Shown piece after piece: positions 46,198 through 57,664 of a DNA stretch of 64,000 bases. Source of the DNA: Myrica gale. Lineage: Eukaryota; Streptophyta; Magnoliopsida; Fagales; Myricaceae. The translations under genes and the position numbers were made by a program. Under the pieces are notes generated by a model. That model was not told the origin of the DNA. It saw only the letters and a program-made list of their open reading frames with translations, and made no database searches. Numbering within the stretch: the first letter of the stretch is position 1; each line of letters starts with the position of its first letter. The stretch is taken from positions 21,959,001 through 22,023,000 of the forward strand of contig OZ005609.1 in assembly GCA_963930655.1 (NCBI GenBank), written 5' to 3'.

Positions 46198-47620
46198 ATG
46201 TCTAGGAGAGCAGCATCTTCTTCCTTTGCGAGCGACAAAAGTCATGGTGAAGTGGCATCAGCGGAGCTGGAGGTGGACCCCGAGTCACGTATGTGCTTCT
46301 GCGGGTTGAAGGCACGGACCAAGACAAGCAAGATGGAGGGGAACCAAGGCAGGAGATTCTTTGGCTACCCTCGATATTCAAATAGTAGTCCGGTAAGTTC
46401 TTCAAATCCAAACTCATACAAACTACAACCACGTAGCTTCTTTCCTATTGGTGTCCTTGAATGTTGAAAATTCTCAACCAAAATTTTCTCCAGGTTCCCT
46501 CAATTATTTATCACCATAACATAATCTATTCATTATGTTTCTGTTTTAGGTTTTCGACTTTGTATATCCAATGGAGACATAACTGTTGTAACTTATATTA
46601 TAATTGTTTCTGCAAGTGTAAAGAAAATATCATGGTTGGTTTCTTGGAGTTCGAAATATTTTCCCTGCTAACCACTTGTCCATTGTTACCCAAATAATGG
46701 TAATAACACAAGATTGTTGTAAACTGAGTCAAATGAAATGAAACATGCTTTGAAATTTCATTCAACTTGTGATGGTAATGTAGTTAGTTTCAGATGCTAA
46801 TGTCTTTGATCAATTTCATTCCTTCTCTCAATAATTGTTTCCATAATCTCAATCTTTACAAGATATTCGTCTATATTTCATATTGAAGTAGAAATGTCGG
46901 GAGGAAGAATGTGGCAAGTAATTTTTATGCTGCCTAAAGATCCTTCTATTTGTTACGTTTATGTATCAGCTTTTGGACTTTGTATATCCAATGGAGACTT
47001 AACTGTAAATTCTATTATAAATGTTTCTGCAAGTGTAAAGAAGATATCCAATGATTAAAGCATTATGAAAAAAATTATTAAAGCTCTAGAATATTAAGAA
47101 ACATTTGGTTGTGATATCATATTGAGATTATAGGGTTGTGGAGTGGATCTTATGTTATCAGCTAAAGTGGTTTGATTCAACACACAAGGCATGAGTCTAA
47201 GTGGATCTTATGCCTGCAAAGGTTTTTTTGAGCATTACTTGACAATTATTTTTATTTTTTTGTACGCATTACTTGAAAATTATTAATTATAGGTACTTAA
47301 CCATACCCCTTGTGTTCATACAGGAATTGAATATTATCTAAGCACTTTTTGTGACTTATTTTTTGTTGTTTGTGCAGAGGCATTTGGCCTGTAATTTCTT
47401 TGAATGGATTGACCCCCTTCATTCTGCACATGAAGAAGATGATATTGCTAGTATGGTGAGAAAGATGAAGATCATGGACGAGAATATTAAAGGCATGGAG
47501 GAGAATATTAAGGTCATGGAGGAGAAGATTAAGGTCATGGAAGAGAAGATCATGGAGGAGGTGATTCATATATCAAATGAAAAGCAGAGGCAGCTCAGTT
47601 TTTTTTTGTTTGGATCTTGA
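46198..47620 (+). CDS. GRF-type zinc-finger protein with coiled coil, carried by a MULE
   Basis: Two exons: 46198-46392 (65 codons) and 47378-47620 (80 codons plus stop), joined in phase 0 by a GT-AG intron of 985 bp; 145 aa with no break. Residues about 38-90 carry the GRF zinc-binding pattern: Cys-Phe-Cys-Gly, Arg-Thr-Lys-Thr-Ser, NQGRRFFGYPRYSN, then across the intron Cys-Asn-Phe-Phe-Glu-Trp-Ile-Asp. The finger is followed by a Lys/Glu/Met heptad-like coiled coil with near-repeats of Val-Met-Glu-Glu-Lys-Ile. Plant relatives often end in a membrane segment; here only Phe-Phe-Leu-Phe-Gly-Ser remains, so the tail may be truncated. GRF fingers bind nucleic acid in other proteins; the role of these short plant versions is not established. 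The position between MULE arms suggests it travels with the element. Confidence 0.8.
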
Positions 47621-49254
47621 AGTTTGTTGGTTGTATTTGGTTGGCTTGTAATTAAACCATTCAGAGATGCTAGTAGTTAAATGTCTCTTTAGTCCTGGAA
47701 GTTTAATTAATTGATGTAATGCTAAACCATTTTGTATGTATGACTCATGGCTAACTAGTTCAAGAATGTCATTTGGATATGAGTTACGACTTAGTTGTTT
47801 TTAAATGTCAAGATTAGTTTTAAATTATAACAGTTGCATATTTCTCTTGCTGCCAAAACAACATCCCTTATACTCAAACACATGCTCTACATATACAAAT
47901 GACCATAATCTGGATCTGGATGACATATATCATAATTCGGACAACATATTTTCTTTCCAGAGACCCAGCTCAACTTGCCTCCATGGTGCAAAAAAAATTC
48001 ACCATCTACAAAAAAATAAACAATCGAGTTATAACATAACTGCCCTGGAAATTGTTAGCCTATATTACATATTTTTCTCTAGAAAACACAAATGAAGATA
48101 AATAAAAAAAAAACAAACGAACATAAATAAATAAAAGGGTACTGCCAATCTAGAAATTAATCTGAAATAAGCAGCATTCAAAAAAATCAATGGATATCAA
48201 TGAAGAAGCACATATCAATGTGGATAGCATCCAAATCTTCTGTTCATGTAAGATGTCTCAATTAATTGATATGGAATATTATTGGCTGGCACTACCGAGT
48301 TCAGTCACGTATTCTTTATGCTTGCAGCAAGCCAAACTTAGCACTTTGATAAGGAATATTCTTCATGCTTGCAGCAAGCCAAGCTTAGCACTTTAGATAA
48401 GTACTCAAACAGATACAATTTAAGCACCCATTGTTCGTAAACACCCAAATAGTAATGATGTGGTGTTCTTAATTGAAGCAAGCATAAACTGAATTAAAAT
48501 GGTACATGCTAAATTCTTAAAGCATGCCAATAAGGGAAAAGATATTTCAAGTTCTTGTCTGAGGTAACAATTACATATAAGATTGTCATTCCCCTGACAT
48601 GAATGAAATTCTTCTACAAGGCCAGTTATCAATATCTAGAAAATTTCTACATTGGTGATCTATGCTTCTTCATTGATATCCATTGATTTTCCCTCTGTGT
48701 GCTTATTTTCAACTGGTAACCTAAAACTGAGAAGCTGAAAGTAGTATGAAATTAATCAAAATTAATCAACTTCTTCTCTTTTGCTCGATCAAATAGGACA
48801 CACACATTCAAAATAAATTAAGTCAACTTCTTACAAAACCACAGGGACTGAAGTATGGGTCAAAACACCGATTACAAACCACAGGGACGATTACATCAGC
48901 AAACCAACAAAAAAACACAAATGTCCAATAACAGAAACTGAATCCAGACAAAGAGGGGACTACTTTAATAAATAAAACACCCAGCCTAGAGTACCACTTG
49001 CTTCAGGAACTTTACACAATGACATAGTAATCACCCGACAACCTCATCTGGACATTATCACAATGCACTTTAAATGCCTCATCACTATACACTTTAACTT
49101 TAACAGCCCATAACATATTCTTTTGTAGCTAGAAGGAAACAGATACAAACAAGAAAAGTATCTTTGTTCCAACTGTCCACGCCTTCTTTGATAAACGACA
49201 AGAAGTGCAATATCTCTTCCAGAAGCTTCTTTGTTGTAGTGCTTTGCGAAATTT

Positions 49255-49390
49255 TGCCCAGATGTTAGGGATGGTTCTGTTCGCAATCTATGATTTTCTC
49301 TGTTCGCAAATTTTCCACTAGATGTTAGGGATGGTTCTTTTCGCAAGCTAGGGTTCTATCTGTTCCCAAATTTTTTTTACCAGATGTTAA
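49255..49390. repeat. Short tandem repeat, period about 60 bp, inside the 4-kb MULE
   Basis: agatgttagggatggttct followed by ttcgcaa.cta and tctgttc.caaatttt occurs twice (49260 and 49319 onward), with a partial third copy (accagatgttaatttaggg). It lies just inside the right terminal inverted repeat. Confidence 0.6.
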
Positions 49391-49720
49391 TTTAGGGCTT
49401 TACAATAGTTACTAACACTTCGGATTTCCATTTTGGACATGCTTTTGGCGTAGGCATCAACTCACGTTGTACACATTGTTTCCTTGTCAAAATTTATTTT
49501 TCTTTTTTAACTGATGTGACATATTTTAACAGGTGTCACTATGTCATTAGATCTGATATATTGGCCGTTAGTCACATACTCATGTGTGCAAATTCCGTTT
49601 GTTATTTTATGGCAGGACCAATTTTGGAAAAGTTACAAACCATAGGGGTACCAGTAGAACAAAAAAATATCTTAGAAACTAATCGGAGAAAAGACCAAAC
49701 TTCGGGGTGTAGGGGTTCAA

Positions 49721-52700
49721 CACTGAGAAATGCTTCAATGAGTGCCAAACCCCCTTCAAAATCAGTGGGGGAATATCTATCGAGGCTTTCTTGGAGGGCT
49801 GTTAACATTGAAGGACAGGCTCGAATGAGCCCATGGCCAACAGAGCCTAGCACGATATTGGGCGTCGTGCACCTTCTAGAAAGTTGTTGTGTGAGCGTTG
49901 AATAGACAACAGACCCACGATGAGTCTGAAAAGATGCCGAGTGGGCGTTGAAGGGTTTTGGGGTCCAATTTTAGGTTTGAGATTGAAACTTAAACCTGAA
50001 CACAAATCTAAACCTAAACCTGAACCTGAACCTGAACCCTCTCCAAACAATCCCTATTATAGAGTTACACCGTCTCTTTGTTAGTATGTGAAGCACTGCA
50101 TATTGTAGAGTCCACGCGATGCGTCTTTCTCTCACTAAAGTGGATCAAACAATGCGGACATCAAAGAGGGGGACATCTTGACCGGAACACATGAAAGATG
50201 TTGGAACCTGCATGATTTCGTCAACGTTTTGCTAACGCTGCAATCGAGTCTATATAAGTGGTTTTCCGTAGTCTCTTTCGGGAACTTGTTGGTCCAACTT
50301 TGATAAACCCTGTATATATACGCGCTTCCATAATTTTCAGTACTAGTCATAGCAACCAAAAATTCAAAATACAGCTTTTTTTTCTAGACTCGAGTTTTGA
50401 CGGAAATATATACTTGATGCACATAGAATTTTTGCCGTATGTCAACTTCAAAATTAAGTCAATTGACCATCAAGGGAACTGCTTCTTTTGGAATATCTAG
50501 TGTGAAAACTGCCGATATTCCACTTCCTTCGGCCTCCCCCCCCCCTTTTGTTTCTCTTTTTCTCCCATTAATTTTGATGCTTCGATCTGTTTTTCTTTTC
50601 TTTTTTTCAACTATTTCCGATGCGCATGATGTGACTAACGCTATCAAAACTACTTCTCAAAAAGATTTAGAAATATCTAAGAATTTGGTCGTAAAATCAC
50701 ATACTTAAAAGCTTGGGTTACGTTCGTTTTCTGCAATTTTTCTTTATTCAAATATTTTTACAAAACTACCACTGAAAATATTCAGAATTCAAACACAAAT
50801 ACCATTATATTTTATGAATTTCAATAAAATTTCAATCTACTTAAATATTTAAGCTATATTAAATTTTTAAAAATTCTAGATAACTTTTTACGACCAAACA
50901 TCACCCGTTAATTTGTCAAATCTTTACTGGCTTGAGCACTTGAAATTTGAACGTGAACTCATTGTCAGGTAAAAACTGATCCGGTTTTATGTATGGACAG
51001 TTTTGCGTTGAAACCCTCTATCAATCACCATGCATTTCGTTTTCGCTACGGAAAAATTTTTACAGTCCCGCTGATATATAAACATATATATCTCGATTCT
51101 CCATCAAGGCGACCTTCCCTTTCATTGGTAGCGGCCAAAACTAGTCATGAACGTCTTTGTTTGGCCAACACTTTCAAAGCACAAATATCAAGTTATTACA
51201 CACCATAGTCTCTTTAGTTGGCTGTAGCCTATTGGAGAGCAAAATAAAATTTTCATCTCCATAAATGTTTTGAAAATTCATTTCTACTACAATTGATAAA
51301 AAGAATAATAGTATGAGATGCAAAGTATCAAAATCCTCATAGTTTGAGAATATTTTTTGTATAGCGTACAATATTATTCGGTGTAGTATTTTTTTTCACT
51401 TTATGCCACTTTTGTGGCACCTTATTGTTAGGAAAAACTAACGAGAAATTACTTGAAAAAATATATTGTAATGCTTTCCAACTTTCAAATCTATTTTCTT
51501 TGGACTAATTCTCTACTCTGAAATTTATCTTATTTAATTTCAGGCCTGGTACGTATACATTTAATTGCATGACTTGAATCAAGCGTATATATAAATTAGG
51601 GCGGAAAATAAAAATTACATCATTCAAAAACTTAACTACTCAGAAGAACAACCCGACTGAGAATACTTAACCTGTACAATTGCATTAAACTAGTGATCAA
51701 ATATCTAATTTTACCTGCCGTCTTGGCTAAAAAGGGTCAGGAGGCAACTAAGTGTGACCGCTTTTAGTATGTTCAAATTAAGTCATATCTACTAAACAAA
51801 GTTTAGACTGACATTAGAATCCCACGAAAGTGCAGCAAATGTTGGTCGGGAAGAGTTTGATTCAAAAACCTCTTGTTTCTAACCCAATTTTAAACAAACG
51901 CCGAGATCAGTTGAACTACCGGCTACCGCTCTGTAGTTAATTTTACCCGTAGTCGATTAAGAATTTACCTACCTTAATAACAAAAAAAACAACCTTTTAC
52001 GTACAAAGTCCATCGATATAATCTTATAAGAAGAAGAAGTCGACTTAGGCTCGGTTTGTTTTATAAAATTGTACACATTTTAAAATTTTAACACAATAAA
52101 ATATTATAATATAATCTCTCCCATCAAATTATTAATTTTCACTATAAAAAATATAAAAAATTACCTCTCTTTTCATTTTTTATTAAATTCAATATTTAAA
52201 ATTTTGACCACACTAAAATTTTATTTCTAAAAAAACAACGTCAGAATGCTCAAAATAATTCATTCCTTTTCCCTAATCAAACGGAAGGTAGAAAAGGTCC
52301 GGTAATGATTGTGGTCTCATTTTCTTTTGACTTCTTCGACGTTGAGGTTTCATTTTCAAAACAAAATATTGTTTTTGCGTCAAAAAAGTCAGAGAAAAAG
52401 TGTAATCACTCTTCTCTAATTATCTAGGCGACCATGCACCGAGCTTCCTGGCTAAGAATCTTTTAGGCTACTGTTGTAGTTCGTTGTTTCCTTACAGACC
52501 AAAAAAAAAAAGGTTCTTTTCTTTCCTCCTGTCTTATCCCGACCGGTCACGAGGCATTGAGGTAGTACTAGGGAAGGAAACAATTTGGGAGGGGCCGTGC
52601 GCATTCAATTAACTCAACCTGTACAATTGCGTCAGACGACTCAACGGCCAGTACTGCAGCTCCTGATTAACCATACAAACAAAGTCCCATTGGAATTTCT

Positions 52701-53293
52701 TTACTCCGATCTTGTAATGTTGATTGAGAAATCCCGTAACCATAACTGGGTCCACCAGAAACCTGCAACTTAAACTGGGTCGAGCATAAATATTATAAAA
52801 AGAAGTGTAATTTTCCACCTCCAAACTAGCAACAGGTTCTCAATTTTGCATCCTATGTTAAGCATCATCTAATAATTAAAATCAAGACTTAATTACTTCA
52901 CTACTCTTTGGACCATGATCGGATTCTAAATTGATTCTTAAAGTTTATTTGGTCTTTAAAAATTTCTTGTATTCTAAAAAAGTATAAATCTGCAAAATAA
53001 ATTACAATAGAAAGATCGCAGCGGCCTCTTCGGATGCTCGTGATAATGTGGGCAAGAAGTCAAATAATGAATACGCAATAGAAGAAGTAAGAGCATAAGA
53101 CTATTTAATATTTATGGAGATGTCCGACAGCTAAAATGTTGACCTCTCAAAATTTTGGTCTAAATAAAATAATATTTTAAAATTATCTCTAATTTCATTA
53201 AATTATCATTTTTATTATAATTAAAAATAAAAAATTCAATCAAATTATCTTTTTTTAGTAATTCTAATATTTTAATATTTTTATCATCCCAAT
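49721..53293. other. Intergenic stretch with one AT-rich repeat copy
   Basis: No complete gene recognised. Minus-strand sequence at 49602-49853 reads protein-like (LIRACPSMLTALQESLDRYS, then FEGGLALIEAFLSV) but has no recognised family. At about 49985-50040 a run of aacctg/aaccta hexamers occurs. An AT-rich family copy lies at about 52070-52220 in reverse orientation, and a weaker one at 53140-53290. Confidence 0.45.
52070..52220 (-). repeat. AT-rich dispersed repeat, copy B (reverse)
   Basis: The reverse complement contains gaaaagagaggtaatttttt, atttgatgggagagatt and tattgtgttaaaatttt, in the same order as copies A and C. Confidence 0.6.
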
Positions 53294-53301
53294 ATTTTAA
53301 T

Positions 53302-54079
53302 TAGGGCTGAAAACCGGAAATGCGGTCCGGTTTTCAGACCGTATTTTCGATTGTCTTATATTTAAAGACCGGACCGAACCACTTATAAGTAGTCCGGTCA
53401 GGATTTATAAAATGCGGTCCGGTCTGGACCACTTTTTAAAATCGTCCAGACCGGATTTAATTTTTTTTTAAAAAAATTAAAAAAAAATTCGAACGTGCAG
53501 TCTATTTCGCAGTGATTTTTTTTAAAATTTTTTTTTTAAAATTTCGAACGGCATGCGCAGTTAGTAGGCGCAGCAGCCTACTGTGCAGTGATTTTTTTTT
53601 AAAAAAATAATTTTTTTAAAAATTTCGAAGGCATGCTCAGTGCCTACTTCTCTGCGCAGTAGGCACTGCAGCCTACTGTGCAGTTATTTTTTAAAAAAAT
53701 TCGAAGGCATGCTCAGACTGCAGCCTACTGTGCAGTGATTTTTTTAAAAAAATATTTTTTTTAATTTCGAACGGCATGCGCAGTGCCTACTGCTCTGCGC
53801 AGTAGGCACTGCAGCCTACTGTGCATTGATTTTTTAAAAATATATATATATTTTAAAAAAAAAATTCGAACGGCATGCACAGTGCAGAGAAAGAGTAATA
53901 TTGTTTAAATAATTAAAAAATAAAAAATATTAAATGCGGTCCGGTCCGGTCCGGACCGCATTTAAAAATATCATGACCCGGACCGGACCGCATTTGAAAA
54001 ATTAAAACCGGACCGGACCGCAAATCCGGTCCGATTTTCCAGTCCGATCCGGTATGCGGTTCGGTTTTATTCAGCCCTA
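53302..54079. mobile_element. hAT-type element, 778 bp, with CCGGTCCGG arms and internal repeats
   Basis: Begins TAGGGCTGAAAACC and ends gttttattcagccctа-type inverted terminus (TCAGCCCTA at 54071-54079). Flanks ATTTTAAT (53294-53301) and ATTTTAAC (54080-54087) match at 7 of 8. Both arms are packed with gcggtccggt/accggaccgc motifs. The centre has 4-5 diverged copies of a 50-90-bp unit containing ggcatgc.cag and cagcctactgtgcagtgatt followed by A/T runs. Confidence 0.82.
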
Positions 54080-54087
54080 ATTTTAAC

Positions 54088-56186
54088 AATCAAACATCAG
54101 GTCGTATTGGGAGATAAATAAATGAAGTTGGGATAAGGCGAGGCTAAATAAATCTTTCAAAGAAAAAGCAGCGGTGGTCTTCGTCCTCGAAGGCATTTGG
54201 AATGCTTTCTTTGAATCAAGCCGAAGAAAGTCCAGCGTCTATGGCTAACCTTGAAGCCTGCTTATATTCTTAATGACTATCTCATCCCCACTACTTGTCA
54301 TGTTTCCCAATATTCTAGAAGAGCATCCAATTCAATTCACATTCCACACAAACACACGATCATCCAAATCCAAAAATATCAACAGCAACCCCCTTAAATT
54401 AAGCTTTTCCATTTCGGGATTCTATATATTTTTAGCAAGAAAAGAAAATCATATCACACTTGAAGAACTAAACATAGCTATATCCATTGGACATGACCAA
54501 AAATGGGGGGGACGTAGATTTGTGTTCGGTAATGGGGATTTGTCATTTTAGCTCACCACCCACACTGATTCGCAATTAATGAGCTTTTAGCTTGATGCCA
54601 AACACATACATTCATATTTTCTTAACAATTTTTTAATCTATTAGCTTATATCCAAAATACTAGGATGATAAAAAAGTTATATAAGTATAAAAAATCCATT
54701 AGTGCACGTACCAAAATAGTTTTTGGAATTGGTCCAATTAATAAATAAGTTTTTCAATTTTTTTTCCTACTAAAATCACTAAGTATGAATAGTGAAATGT
54801 TTCGACTTGTTTGGAAGAAAAGAAAAATCCCATGCATAGATTTTTCTTTGATTTTGCGTGGGTCGGTGGGTAATTAAAGTTGTTTTAACAGATTTTTTTT
54901 AAGATGGGTGTTTTTGGTTTTAGTGAAATGGTTAAGTACGATGAAAAACTGTGGATAAAACTTTTGAGAATATTTTATTCGATAAAAATAGGATGAAAAA
55001 GGGTATTTGGATAGGATTTTCTAGTTTCTTTTTAAGATAAAAATTGGATGAGTTAGATGATGTTCAGTTGTGGTGTTTTTTAAGAATTTTTTGTGTTTTG
55101 AGAATTTTTAGGTGATGTTAACTTTATTGATATGTGTGTTGTAGTTATTTTTACGTAATGTTAAAAATAATGTTTGGTTGTAGAATTTTTTGTATCGTGA
55201 AGATTCAAAAAAAGCCTGAGAATTTTTTTTAACGAACACCTTCTTAGTTTTTCCAACGAAGTTTTCTCCAAACTATTTGTTCTTCTCTTAACACCCAAGC
55301 AAAAGCTTCAGCTTTGTTTGAAAAGTAAAATTTTAGGTATTGAGGTTGATGAAAAAGTGAAGAAATAGGTAATTTTTTATATTTTTTGTAGTGAAAAGTA
55401 TTGATTTGATGGGAAAAGAGAGGTTATATTGTAATTTTTTATTGTATTAAAATTTTAAGATGGATAAAATTTTAATGTGTTGGACCGTACTTTAATTACC
55501 AATTTAGAAACCCACCAAAAGTAAAAAAAAAGTTTTTTTAGAAAAATAGTATTAAAAATAATAATTTTTAAAACGAGTTGTTGACTTGACTGGATAGCTT
55601 CTGGGTTCTGCAGCGGCAGCTCAGAGCCTCAGATTCAAAGGATTTGGTTGAAGTCATGCCATTCGTCAGTGGTCTGTTCAACATCAATAAAAACTCCCAT
55701 ATATTTTTTTCTAAATAAAACTCCCATATTATTACTCTGCATAAGTAGCAACATAGACTTTGCTTCGAAATAAAATAAAATAAAAAAGCAGCAACATAGA
55801 CCGCACATACAAAAATTTCGGACACGAGCCCGTAACAGTTCCAATACACAGTCATGTTTGAAAACCCATAATTTTTAAAAATACTAAACCATAATTTTTT
55901 TAACTTTTTTGTTCATAATAATTTTAAAAATAAAACTTCAAGATTATTTATCTTCTCATTAATCTCTTCACTAAAATAAATATAAAAAAATCAATCAAAT
56001 TATTTTTCTCAACACTCTTTTCACCTTCCTTAAAAAATTATAGATTTTTCCGACATCTCTTAAATTTGCTTAAATAGGTCCGATCTACATCAATTTTGAC
56101 ACAGGACAGAAATTTTCTAAAAATTACTTTAAATGCAAACATCTCTCCCACGGGCCCACGGAACCTCCCATGCGCATTCATAACTC
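54088..56186. other. Intergenic stretch upstream of the ATL gene
   Basis: No gene recognised. AT-rich family copies lie at about 55320-55470 (forward) and 55905-56060 (reverse). The open frame at 54273-54551 has no family resemblance. Confidence 0.5.
55320..55470 (+). repeat. AT-rich dispersed repeat, copy C
   Basis: Contains gatgaaaaagtgaagaaata, taattttttatattttttgt, ttgatttgatgggaaaagag and ttattgtattaaaatttta. It is the closest relative of copy B. Confidence 0.6.
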
Positions 56187-56204
56187 CACGTGTCAATGAC
56201 GTCA
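56187..56204. promoter_or_regulatory. G-box next to palindromic TGACGTCA in the ATL promoter
   Basis: CACGTG at 56187-56192 and TGACGTCA at 56197-56204 sit about 280 bp upstream of the ATL start codon. Both are classic plant bZIP (and for the G-box also bHLH) recognition sites. A TATA-like ttatagag lies near 56311, followed by a CT-rich leader, so they are correctly placed for upstream promoter elements. Use in vivo is inferred. Confidence 0.55.
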
Positions 56205-56479
56205 TACTCCCGTCTTTACGAGAGGCGAAAGAAAGTCCTCACTGGACCCCCCCCCCCCCCAAGTCTAATAGTCTTGATTCCCACGCGCGCGCTCTCTCTC
56301 TCACACCACCATTTATAGAGATCATCCTCTGTATCCAGTGGAGCACTGCTTCTCTTCTGATATCACCGGATAATGCCCTGCCGGCGCATGTTAGCTTCCA
56401 CCCACGAAACAGCTAACGATCAAATCTTCAAAGAAATAAGAAAACCTCGCTGCTTTGTTCGTCCGCAATAACAAACAGC

Positions 56480-57664
56480 ATGAGCTTCAATTATGGCCGT
56501 CCGATCTTTAGTCTACGAAGCCTTACCTACGTCGCGAAGCATGGAGCCATTTCTCTGTTGTTGCTCGCTCTCCTCTCGCCGGAGATTCCTTGTGTCGCGG
56601 CCCAGCCCAGCGGCAACCAGGACCCCTACCAATACGCGAAATTCAGCCCTCCCATGTTAATCATCGTCGTCGTTTTGATCGCCGCCCTTTTCTTCATGGG
56701 ATTCTTCTCCATCTACATCCGCCACTGTTCCGAAGCCCAGCCAGGCAGCAGCGTTCGGGCTCGCGTATTCTCCCGACGCGGCAACGTCCAGCGCGGGCTG
56801 GACCCGGAGGTAATAGAGACGTTCCCCACCCTGGTGTACTCCACGGTCAAGGGGCTCAAGATCGGGAAAAGCGCGCTGGAGTGCGCCGTGTGCTTGAACG
56901 AGTTTGAGGACGACGAGACGCTACGTTTGATCCCAAAGTGCGATCATGTGTTTCACCCGGATTGCATTGACGCCTGGTTGGCTGCCCACACCACCTGTCC
57001 CGTTTGTCGAGCCAACCTCGTCCCCCAACCCGGCGAGTCGCTCCACCTACCCCCAGAGCTGAACGCCGAATGGGACGTCGAAGCCCAGAACGAAGTCGCT
57101 GTGGAATCACCCAACAGAGAAACAGAACGGGAACCAGGAACGTCCGAAGAACCGCTTGTCATGTCTATAAAGGGAATGTTAAATCGTAACCGTACGCGCC
57201 GCTCAAGGTCTAGCCGGACGCGTAGGTTGCCATTTCCCAGGTCCCACTCGACCGGTCACTCGTTGGTCCAACCGGGTGAGAACACCGAGAGGTTCACGCT
57301 GAGGTTGCCGATCGAGGTGAGGAAACAGGTAATGAACCAGAAGCTGAGCCGGGCCACTAGTATGGTGGTATTGCCTAGGGAAGGGAGTACGAGGCGGGGT
57401 TACAGGACCGATTGGGAGGGGAGTAGCAGAGGGAGGAATAATAGGCGGCTGGAAAAATTGGACACGGCAGCTAAGTCTGACAGGTGGGGGTTTTCAATGA
57501 CGCCGCCGTTCTTCGGGGGAGCGTGGTCGTTGAAGTCGCCGAAGGTGGCGGCTAATAACGGCGAGGGGACTTCGGGTCAGGCGGAAGAATCAGTGGGTAA
57601 CTCCACTCCGGCACAACCGGAAGGATCATCGAGTAAAAGTACCACGATTCGACCACCGGTTTAA
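56480..57664 (+). CDS. ATL: ATL-family RING-H2 E3 ubiquitin ligase (ATL6/ATL31-like)
   Basis: Intronless, 394 aa, as usual for ATL genes. Residues 1-42 form a hydrophobic signal-like N terminus (SLLLLALLSPEIPCVAAQ). Residues 59-80 are a transmembrane helix (MLIIVVVLIAALFFMGFFSI). The Gly-Leu-Asp motif lies at 106-108 followed by PEVIETFPTLVYSTVKGLKI. The RING-H2 finger has zinc ligands Cys135, Cys138, Cys154, His156, His159, Cys162, Cys173 and Cys176, with Trp166 for E2 contact. The C-terminal half is Ser/Arg-rich (KGMLNRNRTRRSRSSRTRR) and contains Arg-Ser-His-Ser-Thr-Gly at 254-259, resembling the phosphorylated 14-3-3 sites described for ATL31/ATL6. Family members are membrane-anchored ligases acting in carbon/nitrogen response and defence signalling. 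The local GC content is much higher than the flanks. Confidence 0.96.
   Translation: MSFNYGRPIFSLRSLTYVAKHGAISLLLLALLSPEIPCVAAQPSGNQDPYQYAKFSPPMLIIVVVLIAALFFMGFFSIYIRHCSEAQPGSSVRARVFSRRGNVQRGLDPEVIETFPTLVYSTVKGLKIGKSALECAVCLNEFEDDETLRLIPKCDHVFHPDCIDAWLAAHTTCPVCRANLVPQPGESLHLPPELNAEWDVEAQNEVAVESPNRETEREPGTSEEPLVMSIKGMLNRNRTRRSRSSRTRRLPFPRSHSTGHSLVQPGENTERFTLRLPIEVRKQVMNQKLSRATSMVVLPREGSTRRGYRTDWEGSSRGRNNRRLEKLDTAAKSDRWGFSMTPPFFGGAWSLKSPKVAANNGEGTSGQAEESVGNSTPAQPEGSSSKSTTIRPPV

Larger units (their letters stand above)
45697..49720. mobile_element. Mutator-like element, about 4 kb, carrying a GRF zinc-finger gene
   Basis: Terminal inverted repeats of about 210 bp: left 45697-45909 (starts GGCTAAATTACTCC, contains ggggtttgtaacttttccc, cacacgtggctgac, ttaaaatatgccacatcag) and right about 49508-49720 (aactgatgtgacatatttta, then gtgtgcaaattccgtttgtt, then ggaaaagttacaaaccatag). 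The outermost bases on the right are eroded and no clear 9-bp duplication was found. The arm layout is related to, but distinct from, the Pack-MULE at 27537-28962. Confidence 0.8.

Noticed and set aside
49516-49905. 129-codon plus-strand frame
   Set aside because: Its first half is the MULE terminal inverted repeat; the better protein-like reading of the second half is on the minus strand.
54273-54551. 92-codon plus-strand frame
   Set aside because: Starts and ends in AT-rich intergenic DNA; no family resemblance or splice context.
56590-57189. Several 60-105-codon frames overlapping the ATL gene
   Set aside because: Alternative-frame shadows of the GC-rich ATL coding region.
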